Shown: positions 1-11,190 of the stretch, in pieces
How positions within the stretch are numbered: the stretch's first letter is position 1
Layout of the letters: each line of letters starts with the position of its first letter
Source: Hypoxylon rubiginosum
Taxonomy: Eukaryota; Ascomycota; Sordariomycetes; Xylariales; Hypoxylaceae
Direction of reading: 5' to 3'
DNA: 64,000 bases
Assembly: GCA_902806565.1 (NCBI GenBank)
Contig: CADCXA010000027.1
Coordinates: 2,418,001-2,482,000 of the forward strand
Position numbers and translations under genes: made by a program
The notes under the pieces: model-generated
What the model was told of the DNA's origin: nothing
The model's database searches: none
The model's input: the letters and a program-made list of their open reading frames with translations, nothing else

Positions 1-1434
1 CCGGCAGTTAAGCTCATTGAGTGCCTCGGTATTTGGAAGGGCATTATACGTTACAAATGAACAAGCAGCACGGCTTCGAGGGCTACGGCATCTCCAGGGA
101 GATCAGGGCTACATAGAGAGATGATGCGAGGTCACTGCCGAGCCCGACCGAGAACAAAGCTATTCCAAAAATTTTCTCCAGGTGATTCAGCCATGGACTT
201 GACTGAAGGCAGCCAATACGCAATGCCGCCGAAAGAACAGTGAGTTCTGCTAAGCTTTTCACGCAATGCCAAGCTTTCTAGAAGACAAGTTACTCCGGCG
301 AACCGACCGACAATATACGCGCTAGGAATTCCAAATAACGCAGCGCGATAGCTTCGTGGACTACCTGACGTCAGATGCTCTAAGGATTCAGGTTGCTCAT
401 TAAATGCATAGATGAATTACGGTAGACAAGGGTTGAGTTAGGTTCATTCGGTAGGTAGGCTGTTCAAGGCTAACGCGTAGGTAGACCTTCTTTTCGAATC
501 TATAATAAAGCATAAGGAATCGATGATAGGTTCTTAACAATCTACAGAGCCGGGAATAATATCTTTGGCAGCTAATAAATACTATGTTACACATGGAACG
601 GCTGGGTTGAAATCGTGGAGGGTCGGGATTCCCTCGTGGGTGCCCCTATTCCAAATTCTTTTCGAAGCAAACCCACCGATAATCCTAGTAGCCGCTTACA
701 TTGCATTTGAATAATCATACCTGATGTCTTAGATATCCTGGGGATTTACCCGGTTCTTCTCAGATCTTGATAGCGAACTCGTGAAGGTACTCGTCTACCT
801 TCATTTTAAGACAATGGTAGAGCTTCTACGGATCTAAAATTGCCCTGGTTCGCACGAAAGGTAAGTGAAAATGACCAATATTACTGGCGCCGGCAGAATA
901 GAAACCTTATAAGACTGCCTGGTCCGGAATCCTGAAAAGACCTCAGCCATTTTATCCGGTGCGGCCTATCAGAGGTTGGCCACGAATTAGGCCGAGAACA
1001 TTAACCTCTTGGATTCCATTTGGTAAAGGGATAATGAGATGCCGAAACCCTTTTCTTGACTTGAGGCCCCCCAGGGCGGCACAATAGCCCAAGTAGCCCA
1101 AGGTTTATGCAAGTCGAATAATTTATCTTAAAAATTAAGTCGGTTATTAGTCTCTTTGCGTGTTTCTTTGAAGCTCTACTATCCTAATCGGGGAAATAGA
1201 GGTATATTGGTTGTACAGAATTCAAGCACAATATCCCAAGGTAACAAGTTGGATGCCACCCAAGTTCATATTAATAGTATACCGGCAGTTCGGCAGTTAT
1301 TAAGCAAACGTGGACTTGATTCTCTCTCGTGGACTTAAATATATATAGGCGTATCCGGCTGCTGGCCACACTTAGTACAGTCTCTGCGCATCATCCACCA
1401 TCAAGCACAGTCTGCAGCATCAAGCTCTTCAAAA
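1..1434. other. Intergenic, no gene seen
   Basis: Only short frames without conserved motifs occur here. The last 100 bases hold a TATA-like ATATATA at about 1340 and pyrimidine/CA-rich sequence, consistent with the promoter and leader of the gene starting at 1435. Confidence 0.6.
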
Positions 1435-2970
1435 ATGTTCTGGACTACCCTCCTCGGCCTTACGGCCCTCGCCGAAGCAGCGCCCCAGTTCGGCGGCGGA
1501 TTTGGCACTACTATGCTTCGTTTTGGATGGTAAGTCTCCTGTGTCGTCTCCGAGAGACTTTCTGATGTATGCTTCTCGCTCCCTACTGACTCTCTCTAGC
1601 CCTAATGTGGTTATCGATAGACTCGACCCGCTCGTGAACCCAGGAGCTGTTCCATCTTCTCATGTTCATCAGATAGTTGGAGGTAATAGTTTCAACTCTA
1701 CGATGCCTGTGGACGACGTATCCGCGGCTTCGACTTGCACTACGTGCCAGTTCAGTAAGTTTTCTACTTCTAGCGTCACGGTCATTACGTAATGCGTGCA
1801 TTACCTGCGTCAGCAAACACCAGAGAGCCCCTTTTCCTTGTGAAACAATAATTTCTAGACCTTGACATCTAGTAAGTGTACACGTGGCAAGCTAGTTACT
1901 AATTCGACTCTAGGCGAGGACTTTAGCAACTACTGGACTGCCAACCTTTACTTCAAGGCTCAAAACGGCACCTACAAGCGTGTTCCTCAGCTTGGCCATG
2001 CGTACGTCTTATAACATTTCTGAGCATTCTTCCCTTATTAAATTACTTACTGACCCAACTCGACTCTCTAGATTGCAATTCAACGATCAGTTCTCTACTC
2101 AGACCCAGGGTGGAATATTAGTTTACTACGTGTCTGCCCAACCGGGTCAAATCACTGCTTTCAAGCCTGTATGAAGCATTCAAGTAGACTTATGAGAAAT
2201 ATTAACAATACTAACAGCCGAATTTAGGGTTTCCGCATGCTTTCCGGTGACGCATTGGCCCGCTCAAGGCCCGACACCAAACTTAAGGTATATATATTTC
2301 CTTGCCATTATAATAAAAACGAAAGAAATTAACGGAAAGAAAAACAGCGCCAGAATTGTTTCCGGTGCTACACAGGCCCGAACTACGGAGGTGACGTTGG
2401 TGCTCCTTGCATGGATGACAAGTTAGTTACCTACTTTTTCTGTGACAATACCTACTTCTTGGGGAACAACTTTTTGGGCTGACTGACCATAATCACAGCG
2501 TCGACACCGAGTTTCTGCCTAAGAAGGCTTGCGCTGGTGGTATTCGATCTAACGTTCTCTTCCCCACCTGCTGGGATGGCAAGAACTTGGACAGCCCGAA
2601 CCACCAAGACCATGTAGCCTACCCAACCTCTGGACCAGCTAATTTCCTGAGCTTGGGAGGATCTTGCCCATCCACGCACCCCATTAGAATCCCTCAGCTC
2701 ATGTACGAAGTTGTATGGGATACGACGCAATTCAATTCTCTTTTCCCAACCGACGGTTCCCAGCCGTTTTACCTCTCCACCGGCGACAACACCGGATACG
2801 GACAACACGCCGACTATGTCTTCGGCTGGAAGGGGAACTCTCTCCAGAGCGCCATGGATACCTCTGGCTGCATGGGAGCCAAATGCGCCAGCCTCAAGAC
2901 TCAAGACATAGCTACCGCCAAGAAGTGCGCTGTCCCCAAACAAGTCCAGGAAGATGAAGAGGGTTGTTAG
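1435..2970 (+). CDS. Secreted DUF1996 domain protein
   Basis: Seven exons fit splice consensus and phase: 1435-1529, 1600-1754, 1914-2001, 2072-2168, 2228-2287, 2348-2421 and 2499-2970, giving 346 residues. It starts with a short hydrophobic signal peptide (MFWTTLLGLTALAEAAPQ). The family landmarks follow: RLDPLVNPGAVPSSHVHQIVGG near residue 35, then CTTCQ, DFSNYWTANLYF, a GFRMLSGD segment, FPTCWDGKNLD and HVAYP. This pattern is that of the DUF1996 family, common secreted fungal proteins without an established activity. Histidines in the SHVHQ and QDHVAYP segments and several Cys pairs are retained, so the gene looks intact. The start codon is the only Met before the signal sequence and follows a TATA-like element by about 90 nt. 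All introns are 60-160 nt with GT..AG ends. Function is unknown; a wall or carbohydrate role is only a guess. Confidence 0.9.
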
Positions 2971-3099
2971 TTTTTCCCCTTTTCTTCCCCCTTTTCCCAC
3001 TCTTTTTCTTTTTTAAGATTCTAACTAGAAAATAGGGCTTACCGAGCTCCCCGGAATCAACATGCCCATGGTTTAGTCAATGTGGCTTGGTGTGGGATG

Positions 3100-3135
3100 A
3101 TCTTGGGTATCTTGGGTATCTTGGGTATCTTGGGT
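3100..3135 (+). repeat. 9-bp tandem repeat, 4 copies
   Basis: The unit ATCTTGGGT is repeated four times without change, 130 bp downstream of the DUF1996 stop codon. Confidence 0.9.
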
Positions 3136-3152
3136 CGCATGGAAGATATCAT

Positions 3153-3285
3153 TACGTAATATGTGCCCCTTGACAGCCCCATAAAAGAAGGAAATATTAC
3201 ATAATCTACATCTTTAAATTGACCCATAAAAGCAAGGACACAGATTACATAATATGTGTTTCTAAAATTAGCCAAAATGATACCT
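3153..3285 (+). repeat. Imperfect ~46-bp tandem repeat
   Basis: Three degenerate copies begin with ATTACGTAAT, ATTACATAAT and ATTACATAAT. The first two share a following CCCATAAAAG. Spacing is about 45-48 bp. It looks like an old minisatellite. Confidence 0.6.
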
Positions 3286-3412
3286 AGGTCCCTAATATGC
3301 CGTAATTTGCACTTGTTAGATGCAACAACCCTTGACTCATCTACAAAACTGTTCTAGTCGAGCTAAGAGAATCAGGGCTTATCGAGTTCCTCAACATCTC
3401 TCAAGGCTCTAG

Positions 3413-4394
3413 CTAGCTTGACTTGTTGTCGATATTGGCGTTGGGAGTATCGGCCGTCACCGTGTACAGGGCCGTCCAAAGGACACAAACCAGAGGATAT
3501 GATACCCCGCCTTTCGCATGATCGCGCCCTACAACAGGATCGAAAACACGTAGCAGCATATATACGGAAGCAGTCTCACGGCAGCCGCAGCACCAGTGAA
3601 CCCACAGACGAACAGATAATATTGCAAGATGTAGTGAAGCGCCGCCGCAAGCCATGGTCACGTAGAGAAGGACGAGCTAAAGGTCTCGCAAGAAATCATA
3701 GGGGAATAGCCTGTCAGTCTTGCTCTTGGTCACTGCAGAAGGAAAGGCGCAGATTCCGAACACCACGATCCAGGTGGTTGTGCCACAGCTGTTCCATCCC
3801 ACATGGCACCGCCAAAGGTGAATACCAGCGTGAAACAGCAGTACATCCTAGAAGTTAGGGTCATTCCCAACCAGTCTAGCTTTATAACTTCTATATGATA
3901 GGTATACCCTCTTTGCGTCAGCTACGACAGGTGGAAAAAGCCGATGATTCCTACACAGAAACCCCGATCCTTAGACAAGCTCAAAGCGGTGGAGAGGTTC
4001 AAAGTTCTACACAGACGCCGCCCGCGATCAAAGCATTTGTGGACGGCGCCGCTCCACAGAGCGCGCTGGCTGCGGTGAAGTTGGCTAGGCAGCTGATGAA
4101 GATCCACTTGCTGTTGAATATGGCGAAGGCCTTCCCAAGCGTGAAGCCGACGGCGACATTGTCGAAGGTCTCCAAGACCGCACTCTGTATGTCTGCGACG
4201 GCCGTCGTATCGAGCCCGTAGAGGATATTCGCAGAAAAGATGGCAACGCAGACGAGAAACCAACGGATTCTTCGAACAGAACGCTCTTGGTGTTCCTAGC
4301 CGCTTTCATTTTCGCACAAGTTGGGCGACGGCCGTTCTGTGGTATCGGCTTCGGCGCTACCGCGCTTCTCGACGTCCTGGTTATAGTTCGCCAT
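3413..4394 (-). pseudogene. Decayed MFS transporter (drug:H+ antiporter type)
   Basis: Reading the minus strand from the ATG at 4394 gives a short N-terminus with an in-frame TAG at 4296-4298. The frame then resumes as WFLVCVAIFSANILYGLDTT, VADIQSAVLETFDNV, KAFAIFNSKWIFISCLANFT and SALCGAAPSTNALIAG, which is characteristic of the first membrane segments of fungal 14-TM MFS transporters. The loop normally found between ETFDNV and GFTLGKA is deleted. Later pieces in other frames (TWIVVFGICAF, then LFPYDFLRDL, then LLYVTMACGGA and YTVTADTPNANI) match downstream parts of the same family but are separated by stops, frameshifts and large deletions. The whole relic is about 1 kb against roughly 1.7 kb for an intact gene. 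It cannot make a transporter. Confidence 0.8.
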
Positions 4395-4880
4395 CGGTGC
4401 GGCAGAGAGACACCGAAGCGAGTTATCAAATTAATCAGGTAAAAGCAATATCGACGCCGTGGTCTGATTTGTGCTTGTATTCAAGATAGTATCGAAACAA
4501 TGTTCAGTGGAATGACTAGCTCTCCCGTTCCATTGTCGACCTCTTTTCCTTCCTTTTCCTCTTCCCATCAATTCGTAAGTTTCCTGATCCTCTTCGAGTC
4601 CGCTGCGTTTTCCAGTCACCTCTCTCTCCTCAAGCTTGGATTATCCACGAGCGTTGACTCTTCTCTTTCTCTAGTCTCTGATTTCTGATAGCTCATTGGG
4701 CTCATCTCTTCCTGTCAAACTCGTCATCCATCACCTTCATCTCTCTTCTCCCCAATCTCCAGGCATCTCATGCACCAACAAGGCTCAATGAATCCATACT
4801 TTTCTTCTTCTACTTCTTCATCCTCCTCCTCCTCCTCTTCTTCTCCCTTTTCTTGTTGTTAACAGTAGATTTTTAAGGAA
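4395..4880. other. Intergenic, pyrimidine-rich leader region
   Basis: No gene seen. From about 4500 the + strand becomes strongly CT-rich, with a near-pure TTC/CTC run at 4800-4860. This is typical of a fungal promoter/5' UTR and sits just ahead of the gene at 4881. Confidence 0.55.
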
Positions 4881-5758
4881 ATGACAATCATCATCAACCA
4901 CAATTACGGTTATGGCGGCTCCGCCGCCAAACCCAGTAAGTGTAATTCCTGTTTAACCATAGTTTGATTATTAATAGGTATTTTTAGACCGCGTCCAGAA
5001 GTCGAAGTCCCGAAAAGACCGGACAAGAAGACGAACGCCGAATCTTCTTCCGCTCTGTCTAAAAGTAAGTCTTCCTTAATTATTGAATTAACATATCTAA
5101 CATGCATAGGCCAAATCTTGGCTAAGCGAACGAAGAAGCTCGAGAAGCTTCACCGACAGGTCGAGCGCCTAGAGGTGGCGCTAGCGGTGGTGTCGCTGGC
5201 GATAGTACAGGTCAAGAATAGAACAAGAATGCCAATGCTAGTAAGTCTTCATTAGCTATTATGTTAACATATCTAACACACATAGCGGGAATCTCCGCAA
5301 ACAGAGCGAAGAAGCTGGAGAAGCCCGAGTACGGTCATGTCCTAGACAAGACGAATCCCTGTCTGAGGTTCCAACACGACAAGATTGACCCGAACCCATC
5401 TGTCAAAACCTCGGACAGGATCCCGATTCGCATGCCATATGCCAAAAACTTCGCCAAAGTCTGGTCCTCCACGGTCGACGACGATGTGGCAATCAAGGAT
5501 CGTTGCGACAAGCTGCAGCGCGATATGAATCGCAACACCAAGATCCTTGTGGTGGTTGGCCGTGAGAATAAGGAGAGTTATCTCGACCTTATAGCTCCAG
5601 CCGCTAATCAAGCATGGAGCCCAGCTGGTATGAAGATGCCCAAAGGACTTCGGATATACGACGAAAGTCCATCCATCAGAACCCTTGAAGATAAGGATAC
5701 CGGGATGGTACAGAAAGTAGTGGTTTTTGTACCACACTCCATGTACTTCTTGAGGTGA
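4881..5758 (+). CDS. Hypothetical protein with duplicated intron-exon unit
   Basis: Not recognised. A workable model is 4881-4935, 4978-5064, 5110-5240 and 5312-5758 (239 residues). The N-terminus is MTIIINHNYGYGGSAAKP, followed by a charged stretch (RPEVEVPKRPDKKTNAESSS) and a helical basic segment (AKRTKKLEKLHRQVERLEVAL, probably coiled coil). The C-terminal 150 residues (from about KDRCDKLQRDMNRNTKILVV onward) look like a folded domain without a family I can name. Introns at 5065-5109 and 5241-5285 are near-identical. The strong acceptor at 5285 would put the last exon out of frame with exon 3, so an in-frame protein needs the weaker AG at 5311 or 5314, or there is a frameshift. The exon structure in the middle is therefore uncertain; the last exon is the best supported part. 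Confidence 0.55.
5065..5324 (+). repeat. Tandemly duplicated intron plus exon start (84-nt unit)
   Basis: The segments 5065-5148 and 5241-5324 each contain a 45-nt intron (GTAAGTCTTC...TTAACATATCTAACA..CATAG) and the first 39 nt of the next exon (both ending AGCGAAGAAGCT-like, coding KKLEK). By hand about 37 of 45 intron positions agree. Confidence 0.75.
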
Positions 5759-6475
5759 TACAAGGAAGAGATTGTAGCTTTCTCGGACATGGTCATCAAC
5801 GCTGTCTGCTAATTGAGCCACGTCCAAGTCCTGGATGATGAATGGGATATTTCTGATTAGGCCAATCCAGGATATACCAGGCGCTTGAGAATACTGTATC
5901 TATTTTGGTATGTATATATGTCTGGTTCATCAACGATGTGTCAATACTGTTTAGTTGCCATAAATTCTGTTCAATCCTGGCAAGGTGATGCATGTCTTGA
6001 CGCGCATTTCACGTCTAGTCGCTTCTGAATTAGTGTCGTCTTGTTTCCAATCTCTGTACAGCTTGTAGACGATTGGCTTACTGTTACATAGCCTTATGTT
6101 ACATAGTTGGCGGTAGGCAGGATCTTCTATGATCTAACAAACTTACCCCTATTCAGCCCCTATTCAGCAGCCCCTTCATCCATTTACCCCACCATTTCCA
6201 CTATACCAAAAGCAGTTAGACCAAACACGAAATTCGAGAGTACTAGGTACATGGTACCAGAATACCTGCCAGACAGCACAGGTCAGGGCTGGTCAGGGCA
6301 TGCCCCAGGTGACAGCGGGCAGCGAGGGCTGGTGGAATCTCCCTAAGAAATACAAGTCGCTTCTCCATCTATTAAGTTGACACATTCGTCCGGCCTTTTA
6401 GAATCCGATTCAAGGTCTTTAACCTATGTACCTACATCCTAGGTAGATACATGTACTTACTGTCTATCTTGTATA
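5759..6475. other. Intergenic, no gene seen
   Basis: Short frames only. A CCTAGGTAG motif occurs at 6438, shortly upstream of the next start codon. Confidence 0.55.
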
Positions 6476-7898
6476 ATGGTACGAGAATTCCGCACCCTCT
6501 TTCGGCGTGGTCCTGCACGAATGGAGCTCGGACCACGCCAACCAACAGCTCCAGTAGTGCGCAGGAGAGAGAAGCTCCCGCTCGCGACGAGATTTCTCGA
6601 TCATCCCGACTCGATAAACCCCCAGCTGGCATCCCCTATCTTTGACAAACTCCCGCGGGAGATTCGCGAGCTGATCTGGCGCTTTTCTCTGACCCGTTAC
6701 GAGGACCTCGACAAAGTATACGACCTCAATGGTCGCTATGCGCGGCCCGGCCAGGCTGCCCCGCTGCGAATCGCCGTTGACCTACTCCTTGCATGTCGGG
6801 CGCTCTACGTCGAGGCTTATCTCATCCCCTTCGAGGTCAACCCTATCGTGGTGCACGACGGCGACCCGCAAGACCTTCCTGCACTCTTTTATCCTTTGAT
6901 TTGCTTGCCTAGCGACTTGCGCCGGTGCGAGAAATTGAAGCCTTGGCAGCTCGCGAATATATCTTCAATTGAAATGACTGTGCAGCAGTTCACGTTAGAA
7001 GGAGGTATGAAAATCTTGATTCATTCGAACCTCTTTCCTTTTGTCAAACGCTAGCTGGGCAACATTCAGCCCCACGGATTACTACTGCATGTTGCCCAGC
7101 TAGCGTTTAAGAGAATGAATGCATACATTTTGTTGTTACTCACCTCCTTTAATGTTAGGGTCGGTTGAGCGAGTATCCCGCCTGGTTGGAGCTCTCGGCC
7201 GCCACAGGCAACAAGAATGCAGAGGCTTCACGCTTCAGGGCATAGCGTCCTTCGCTACGAATAGCGCAAGCGGTCCTCAGCTCGTCAGTAGAAAGATCAG
7301 CAGCTTGACCATCCGTATGCTGCGAACAGACTGGTGGTCGTGGAGTAGCTCCCCTCAAGAAGGCGAAGAGAAACCCAGCGAACGCCTTCGATTGGAACCT
7401 ATGGCCAACACGACGGTCAGTATGAGTCTAGCCATGACGAGAGGCTATGAAGCGCGGAAGGCGGGTGAGGAACCTGACTTTGGACTGGATAATTTTGAGA
7501 AGGAGGGCCGCTGGGGTAAACAGATCACGGAATACTGGCCCGACCTGACGACGCTCGAGCTCGTGTTGGAGACATTTGCGTGCAAACAGAGCCAGCTCGA
7601 CTACGTAGTGGAGTGCGCGAAGCTGTGGACATTTCCGCTGGAAGATGGGTACTATCTGGTTTGGAACGGCAGAGAGGAATCGCTTAGATGGCGTGGTGCC
7701 CCGTCATATGGTTACGAAAGGGGACATTCGTGGATTGAAGAGGAGAATACAGCTCAAAATGAGGCGCAGGATGCGACCGTAACTCAGTGGGGGCCTACCA
7801 GCGGTGGTGTAGGCCAAGACTTCATCATCAAGACGTTGAAGTTTGAACGAAGAAGGAACGAAGAAAGGAAAAGGGAAGATGGACAGGTAGGAGTTTAA
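6476..7898 (+). CDS. F-box-like / 2EXR-type (DUF7730-like) protein
   Basis: Two exons, 6476-7004 and 7159-7898, give 422 residues; the 154-nt intron joins at phase 1. After a basic N-terminus the motif IFDKLPREIRELIWRFSL (about residues 56-73) is the typical opening of the fungal 2EXR/DUF7730 group, which resembles an F-box helix pair. It is followed by LLLACRALYVEAYLIPFE, also typical (a conserved helix with C-R-x-L-x-x-E). The second exon carries a long polar region with ITEYWPDLTTLELVLETFACK and a charged end. These proteins are abundant in filamentous fungi and no biochemical role is established; involvement in SCF-type ubiquitin ligation is a family-level guess. The intron contains a perfect 20-bp inverted repeat (separate entry). 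The start is the first ATG of the frame. Confidence 0.8.
7046..7108 (+). repeat. Perfect 20-bp inverted repeat inside an intron
   Basis: AAACGCTAGCTGGGCAACAT (7046-7065) is exactly complementary to 7089-7108, with a 23-nt loop. It would fold into a strong hairpin in the pre-mRNA of the gene at 6476-7898. Confidence 0.92.
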
Positions 7899-8451
7899 CT
7901 TAACTACGTGAGACAAGATTTTTTTGAATAGAACGAAGGGAGAATGGGCCTGGTGGCGCTCATATTGCTCATGGATTGGATAGGGGTACTAGGTAGGTAG
8001 TAGCAAGAGCAACAAGGCCGAGAATTGCAAACTTCACATTGGGTAGAATATATTTCATCTTAAAAAGCCTTCCACATTCAACTCATTTCTGCTTGTGAAC
8101 TCACTTGAGCGAATAATCTAGGACCAGGCACAGGTAGGTACCTAAGTACCTACCTAGATAAACAACCCCCTATCTAGAGCTTTTATCTCCTAGCATCAGC
8201 CCAAAGTTAGCGTAGCCTCATCTTCCAGCTAGTAAACTCGTCAGGGATATTATTCTTCCAAGTATTGCTATTCTCCATGGTGCTTACATTGTCTAGGGCT
8301 CTTGGACGAGAAAATTACCTAGGCAAAAAGAGACATTGGTTGATAAAACCCTCGAGCAAGTAGCAAGTCCTTTGCCCGGGTCTACGTTCAAAATAAAAGA
8401 TATTGATTCCACATCCATTTGATACTTCTAATACCAGCGTCTTGATTTGAT
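7899..8451. other. Intergenic with AGGTAGGTACCT palindrome
   Basis: No gene. At 8132-8155 there is AGGTAGGTACCTAAGTACCT continued by ACCT, an imperfect palindrome of the dispersed CCTA/TAGG type. Confidence 0.6.
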
Positions 8452-9583
8452 TCAAAGACTATCGTCGCTTATTGTACTGGTTCCTCCACCCTCCGCCTCA
8501 GCAATAACCTGTGCTCGGACTACCTGACCAGCTGGGGTTACATAGATATTTGCCACAGCGTCCAACCCCGGAAACGGCTTGTACTCATACTGCAGTTCGA
8601 ACTCGGTCTTGTCATCGATTGTGATGGTTCGATTATGACCTGTGAAGCTCATATCACGGCTATAGTACCCAACGATCTGTTGGCCGTGCTCATTGCCGTT
8701 ATTATCGAGGAATGAGTCATAGATACTCCCGTTCTGCGCCAATATCCTGTTAGTGTGCGTCTGCCCCGAGTAGTCGTTAACAGAGTAGAGAATGTTGTAG
8801 GCTAGGTTGTAGTCGAGGTCGCGCTTGGAAGTCGTACTCGACGCTGAGCTCCCTCCGAGATCATCTGTCAAATTCCCAACAATGCTTCCTACACTGTTTC
8901 CTAGGGTCGCAACGATAGGATTGAGATCAATCGTGTTTAAAACATCCGAGACCATCTGTACTACATTGCCTGTAGAAAGTTAGCTTTGACACGGTGGAGA
9001 AGTTCGAGTAACCAGAGTTGAAGAACAAGAGTGAGTCGGCGGCGCCCCAGGCAGAGCTCAAATCAACCACATTAATAATACATGCTTATGAAGCCAGATA
9101 TTTTCAAGCAGAGCTGCGTATTGGTGTAGTTGGTTTGAGCTCATTGAGAGAGTACGACGTTTTTTAACGTACCTAAGCGAGCCTCCAACTGGACTTTTGC
9201 GCTCACATTCTGGATTCTAAGAGAAACCCTGTCGATAGAAGCGTCGACGCCGGCCGTAAAATGCAGCAGATTCAACACCTTTGCGTCTAGATTGATCTTA
9301 GCCGTGATATTATCAACTTCGATATAGATCTCGCCAACGGAGCTTGATGCTGTTAGTATGTGACTTTCAGACTGCAAGGGCCGACTAACACGTTGGCGTT
9401 AAGATACACATCTGGCTCCTGGGGAAGCTCGACACCTGGCGTATCTGCTGTCGAGTAATCAACAGCCTCCGGATCTCCGCGTTTGTTGAGCTCATAGCCG
9501 ATATAACCGTCACCCTGAGCCAGGACGATGGAAAAGAGCGACAACAACAGGAGGGCAATTGCCCTTGAAATGAGTGATTTCAT
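8452..9583 (-). CDS. Secreted protein, paralogue of the gene at 10241
   Basis: Exons on the minus strand are 9390-9583, 9173-9342 and 8452-8969, giving 293 residues. A clear signal peptide (MKSLISRAIALLLLSLFSIVLAQ) is followed by a short linker and an amphipathic repeat-like region: VGEIYIEVDNITAKINLDAK, then LLHFTAGVDASIDRVSLRIQ and VSAKVQLEARLGN. After VVQMVSDVLNTIDLNP comes a low-complexity SSASSTTSKR stretch, and a C-terminal domain with YYSRDMSFTGHNRTI and YEYKPFPGLDAVANIYV. The divergent neighbour at 10241-11190 shares the order LDVNNLNAEINLAAQVANL, RLGNLVDIVNRTLESLNLNP and FTGA...Y.YAPLNALVNIVF. No catalytic motif is visible. The dikaryotic-KR site (SKRDLDY) could be a Kex2 cleavage point. 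The function is unknown; a secreted structural or surface protein is plausible. Confidence 0.85.
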
Positions 9584-10240
9584 CTTGAGATGACGAGTCG
9601 GGAATCGAGGTAGAGGAACCGAAGGTACGAGCCTAATTTCTAATAGAGAAGGCGGGTATGGGTATGTAAAGGCCGTGAAAGACCTCCGGCGAGGTTTGAG
9701 ACTAGCAATACACGACGCGGGAAGTCGTCATTTTTGAAATGAAGAGCTTTCGTGAATTGTATGCATCATCGTCAGGGGCCGTTCGCCCCGCATAAACTTG
9801 TATTATCCCAGTCGACGTCATGTATAACGGGCCTGTTAAGAAATGAGATGGTAGCGCAAGGAAACTGGATCCCCATTCGGATCTGTGCTCCGAAATACTA
9901 GGGCCAAAATAGCTCCCAATTGGCTACGACTTCAGCTAGCCTGCTCCCTCAGTCTGAAACCTGGGACTTGAGGTGTCCTTGCATTATGCGCAATCTCTTT
10001 TGGACATAGAAATTCAGGTTTTGGAATCTAGGCACATCTTATTAGTAGTATTAAGCATACATCGACGTGATCGCGCAGGGTCACTAACCATCATGCGATA
10101 TAAATGACAGAGCGCAGCATTTTCAGATGCCTAACCTCGATGTACGCCCGCACCCATCACTGACGTTATATGAAATCCGTCTGCCGTTAGGCCTTAGTGT
10201 GTGGTCCGCCGTCGCCCAATTCATTCGCTAACCCGCAAAT
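9584..10240. other. Shared bidirectional promoter region of two paralogues
   Basis: The 657 bp between two divergent start codons (9583 minus, 10241 plus) contains no open gene. Because the flanking genes are paralogues, it may be a symmetrical promoter. Confidence 0.55.
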
Positions 10241-11190
10241 ATGCGTAACCACTTGGTACTCTCGCTGCTCTACAGCTTTTCGATACTCGCGCTCAGCACG
10301 GCGCAGACGGCGTCTTCAACTTCAGAGGTGTCCGCGACAGAAACGACTACCTCCCAAAGCCAAGCGACAGCAACGGACACGATAACCACGTCATCCACCG
10401 GCAGCGATACATCGAGTACGACGGGAGGAAGCAGTGGATCTGGGACGACGACGAGCTCTCCCTCGTACGGTTCCAACCCACCAGACGTTCACCTGAATGT
10501 TCCCGAGCTGCACGTAGGCAGAATAGAGCTGGATGTGAACAATTTGAACGCTGAGATCAACTTAGCTGCGCAGGTAGCTAACCTTGTGGAGCTCAACGCC
10601 GGTATACAAGTCGGAATAACAAAGGTCAATATCACTATTGCCGATGTAGACGCTCAACTGGAGTTGATTATCAGGCTCGGCAATTTGGTTGATATTGTGA
10701 ACCGCACGCTCGAAAGCCTTAACCTCAACCCCTTGTTGATTAACATCTTGAATGAGGCGACCGATTTAGTCAATACAGTAGTAGGAGCAGTGTATGACTC
10801 TCAAGGACCTGGTGCTTAAATACTGGTAGCTAACTTGATCATAGGGACGGTTTACTAGGGTCCATTGTTAATGGAGACTCCACGATTAATTTCCTCATCG
10901 ACAACTTAGGAAACATCGTCCAGGACGTGACCGGCGCAGCTGGAAGCGTGTTGAGCACGATTGTTGGAAACTTCGAGCAAAACATGACCTTTACAGGCGC
11001 TCAAGAGATATTAGACGGTGGGCTGATACAGAAAACGTACAGCTACGCGCCTTTGAATGCGCTCGTCAATATTGTATTTAACTCGGTTGGGCAAGTGGTG
11101 CAAGCTGTCGTGGTAGGATCCGGAGGCAGCGGAGGGAGCAGTACTTCCTCAACGGCGACGGCGACTGCGACCCCGGCGGCGAGGAGGTAG
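10241..11190 (+). CDS. Secreted protein, paralogue of the gene at 8452-9583
   Basis: Two exons, 10241-10791 and 10845-11190, give 298 residues. The signal peptide MRNHLVLSLLYSFSILALS is followed by a roughly 60-residue Ser/Thr/Gly linker (probably O-glycosylated). Then comes the conserved amphipathic region PPDVHLNVPELHVGRIELDV, NLNAEINLAAQVANLVELNA and RLGNLVDIVNRTLESLNLNP. The second exon holds LLGSIVNGDSTINFLIDNLG and NFEQNMTFTGAQEIL, and ends in a Gly/Ser/Thr-rich tail with PAARR. Compared with its divergent paralogue it has a longer Ser/Thr linker after the signal peptide and lacks the KR-containing insertion. Nothing suggests an enzyme. A wall-associated role fits the composition but is inference. 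Confidence 0.87.

Larger units (their letters stand above)
2971..3412. other. Intergenic with two local repeats
   Basis: No coding signal. It holds a 4 x 9-bp tandem repeat and an imperfect ~46-bp repeat (listed separately). Confidence 0.6.

Noticed and set aside
3418..3858. 146-aa plus-strand open frame
   Set aside because: It is the reverse-strand shadow of the MFS relic; the minus strand shows family motifs and this frame does not.
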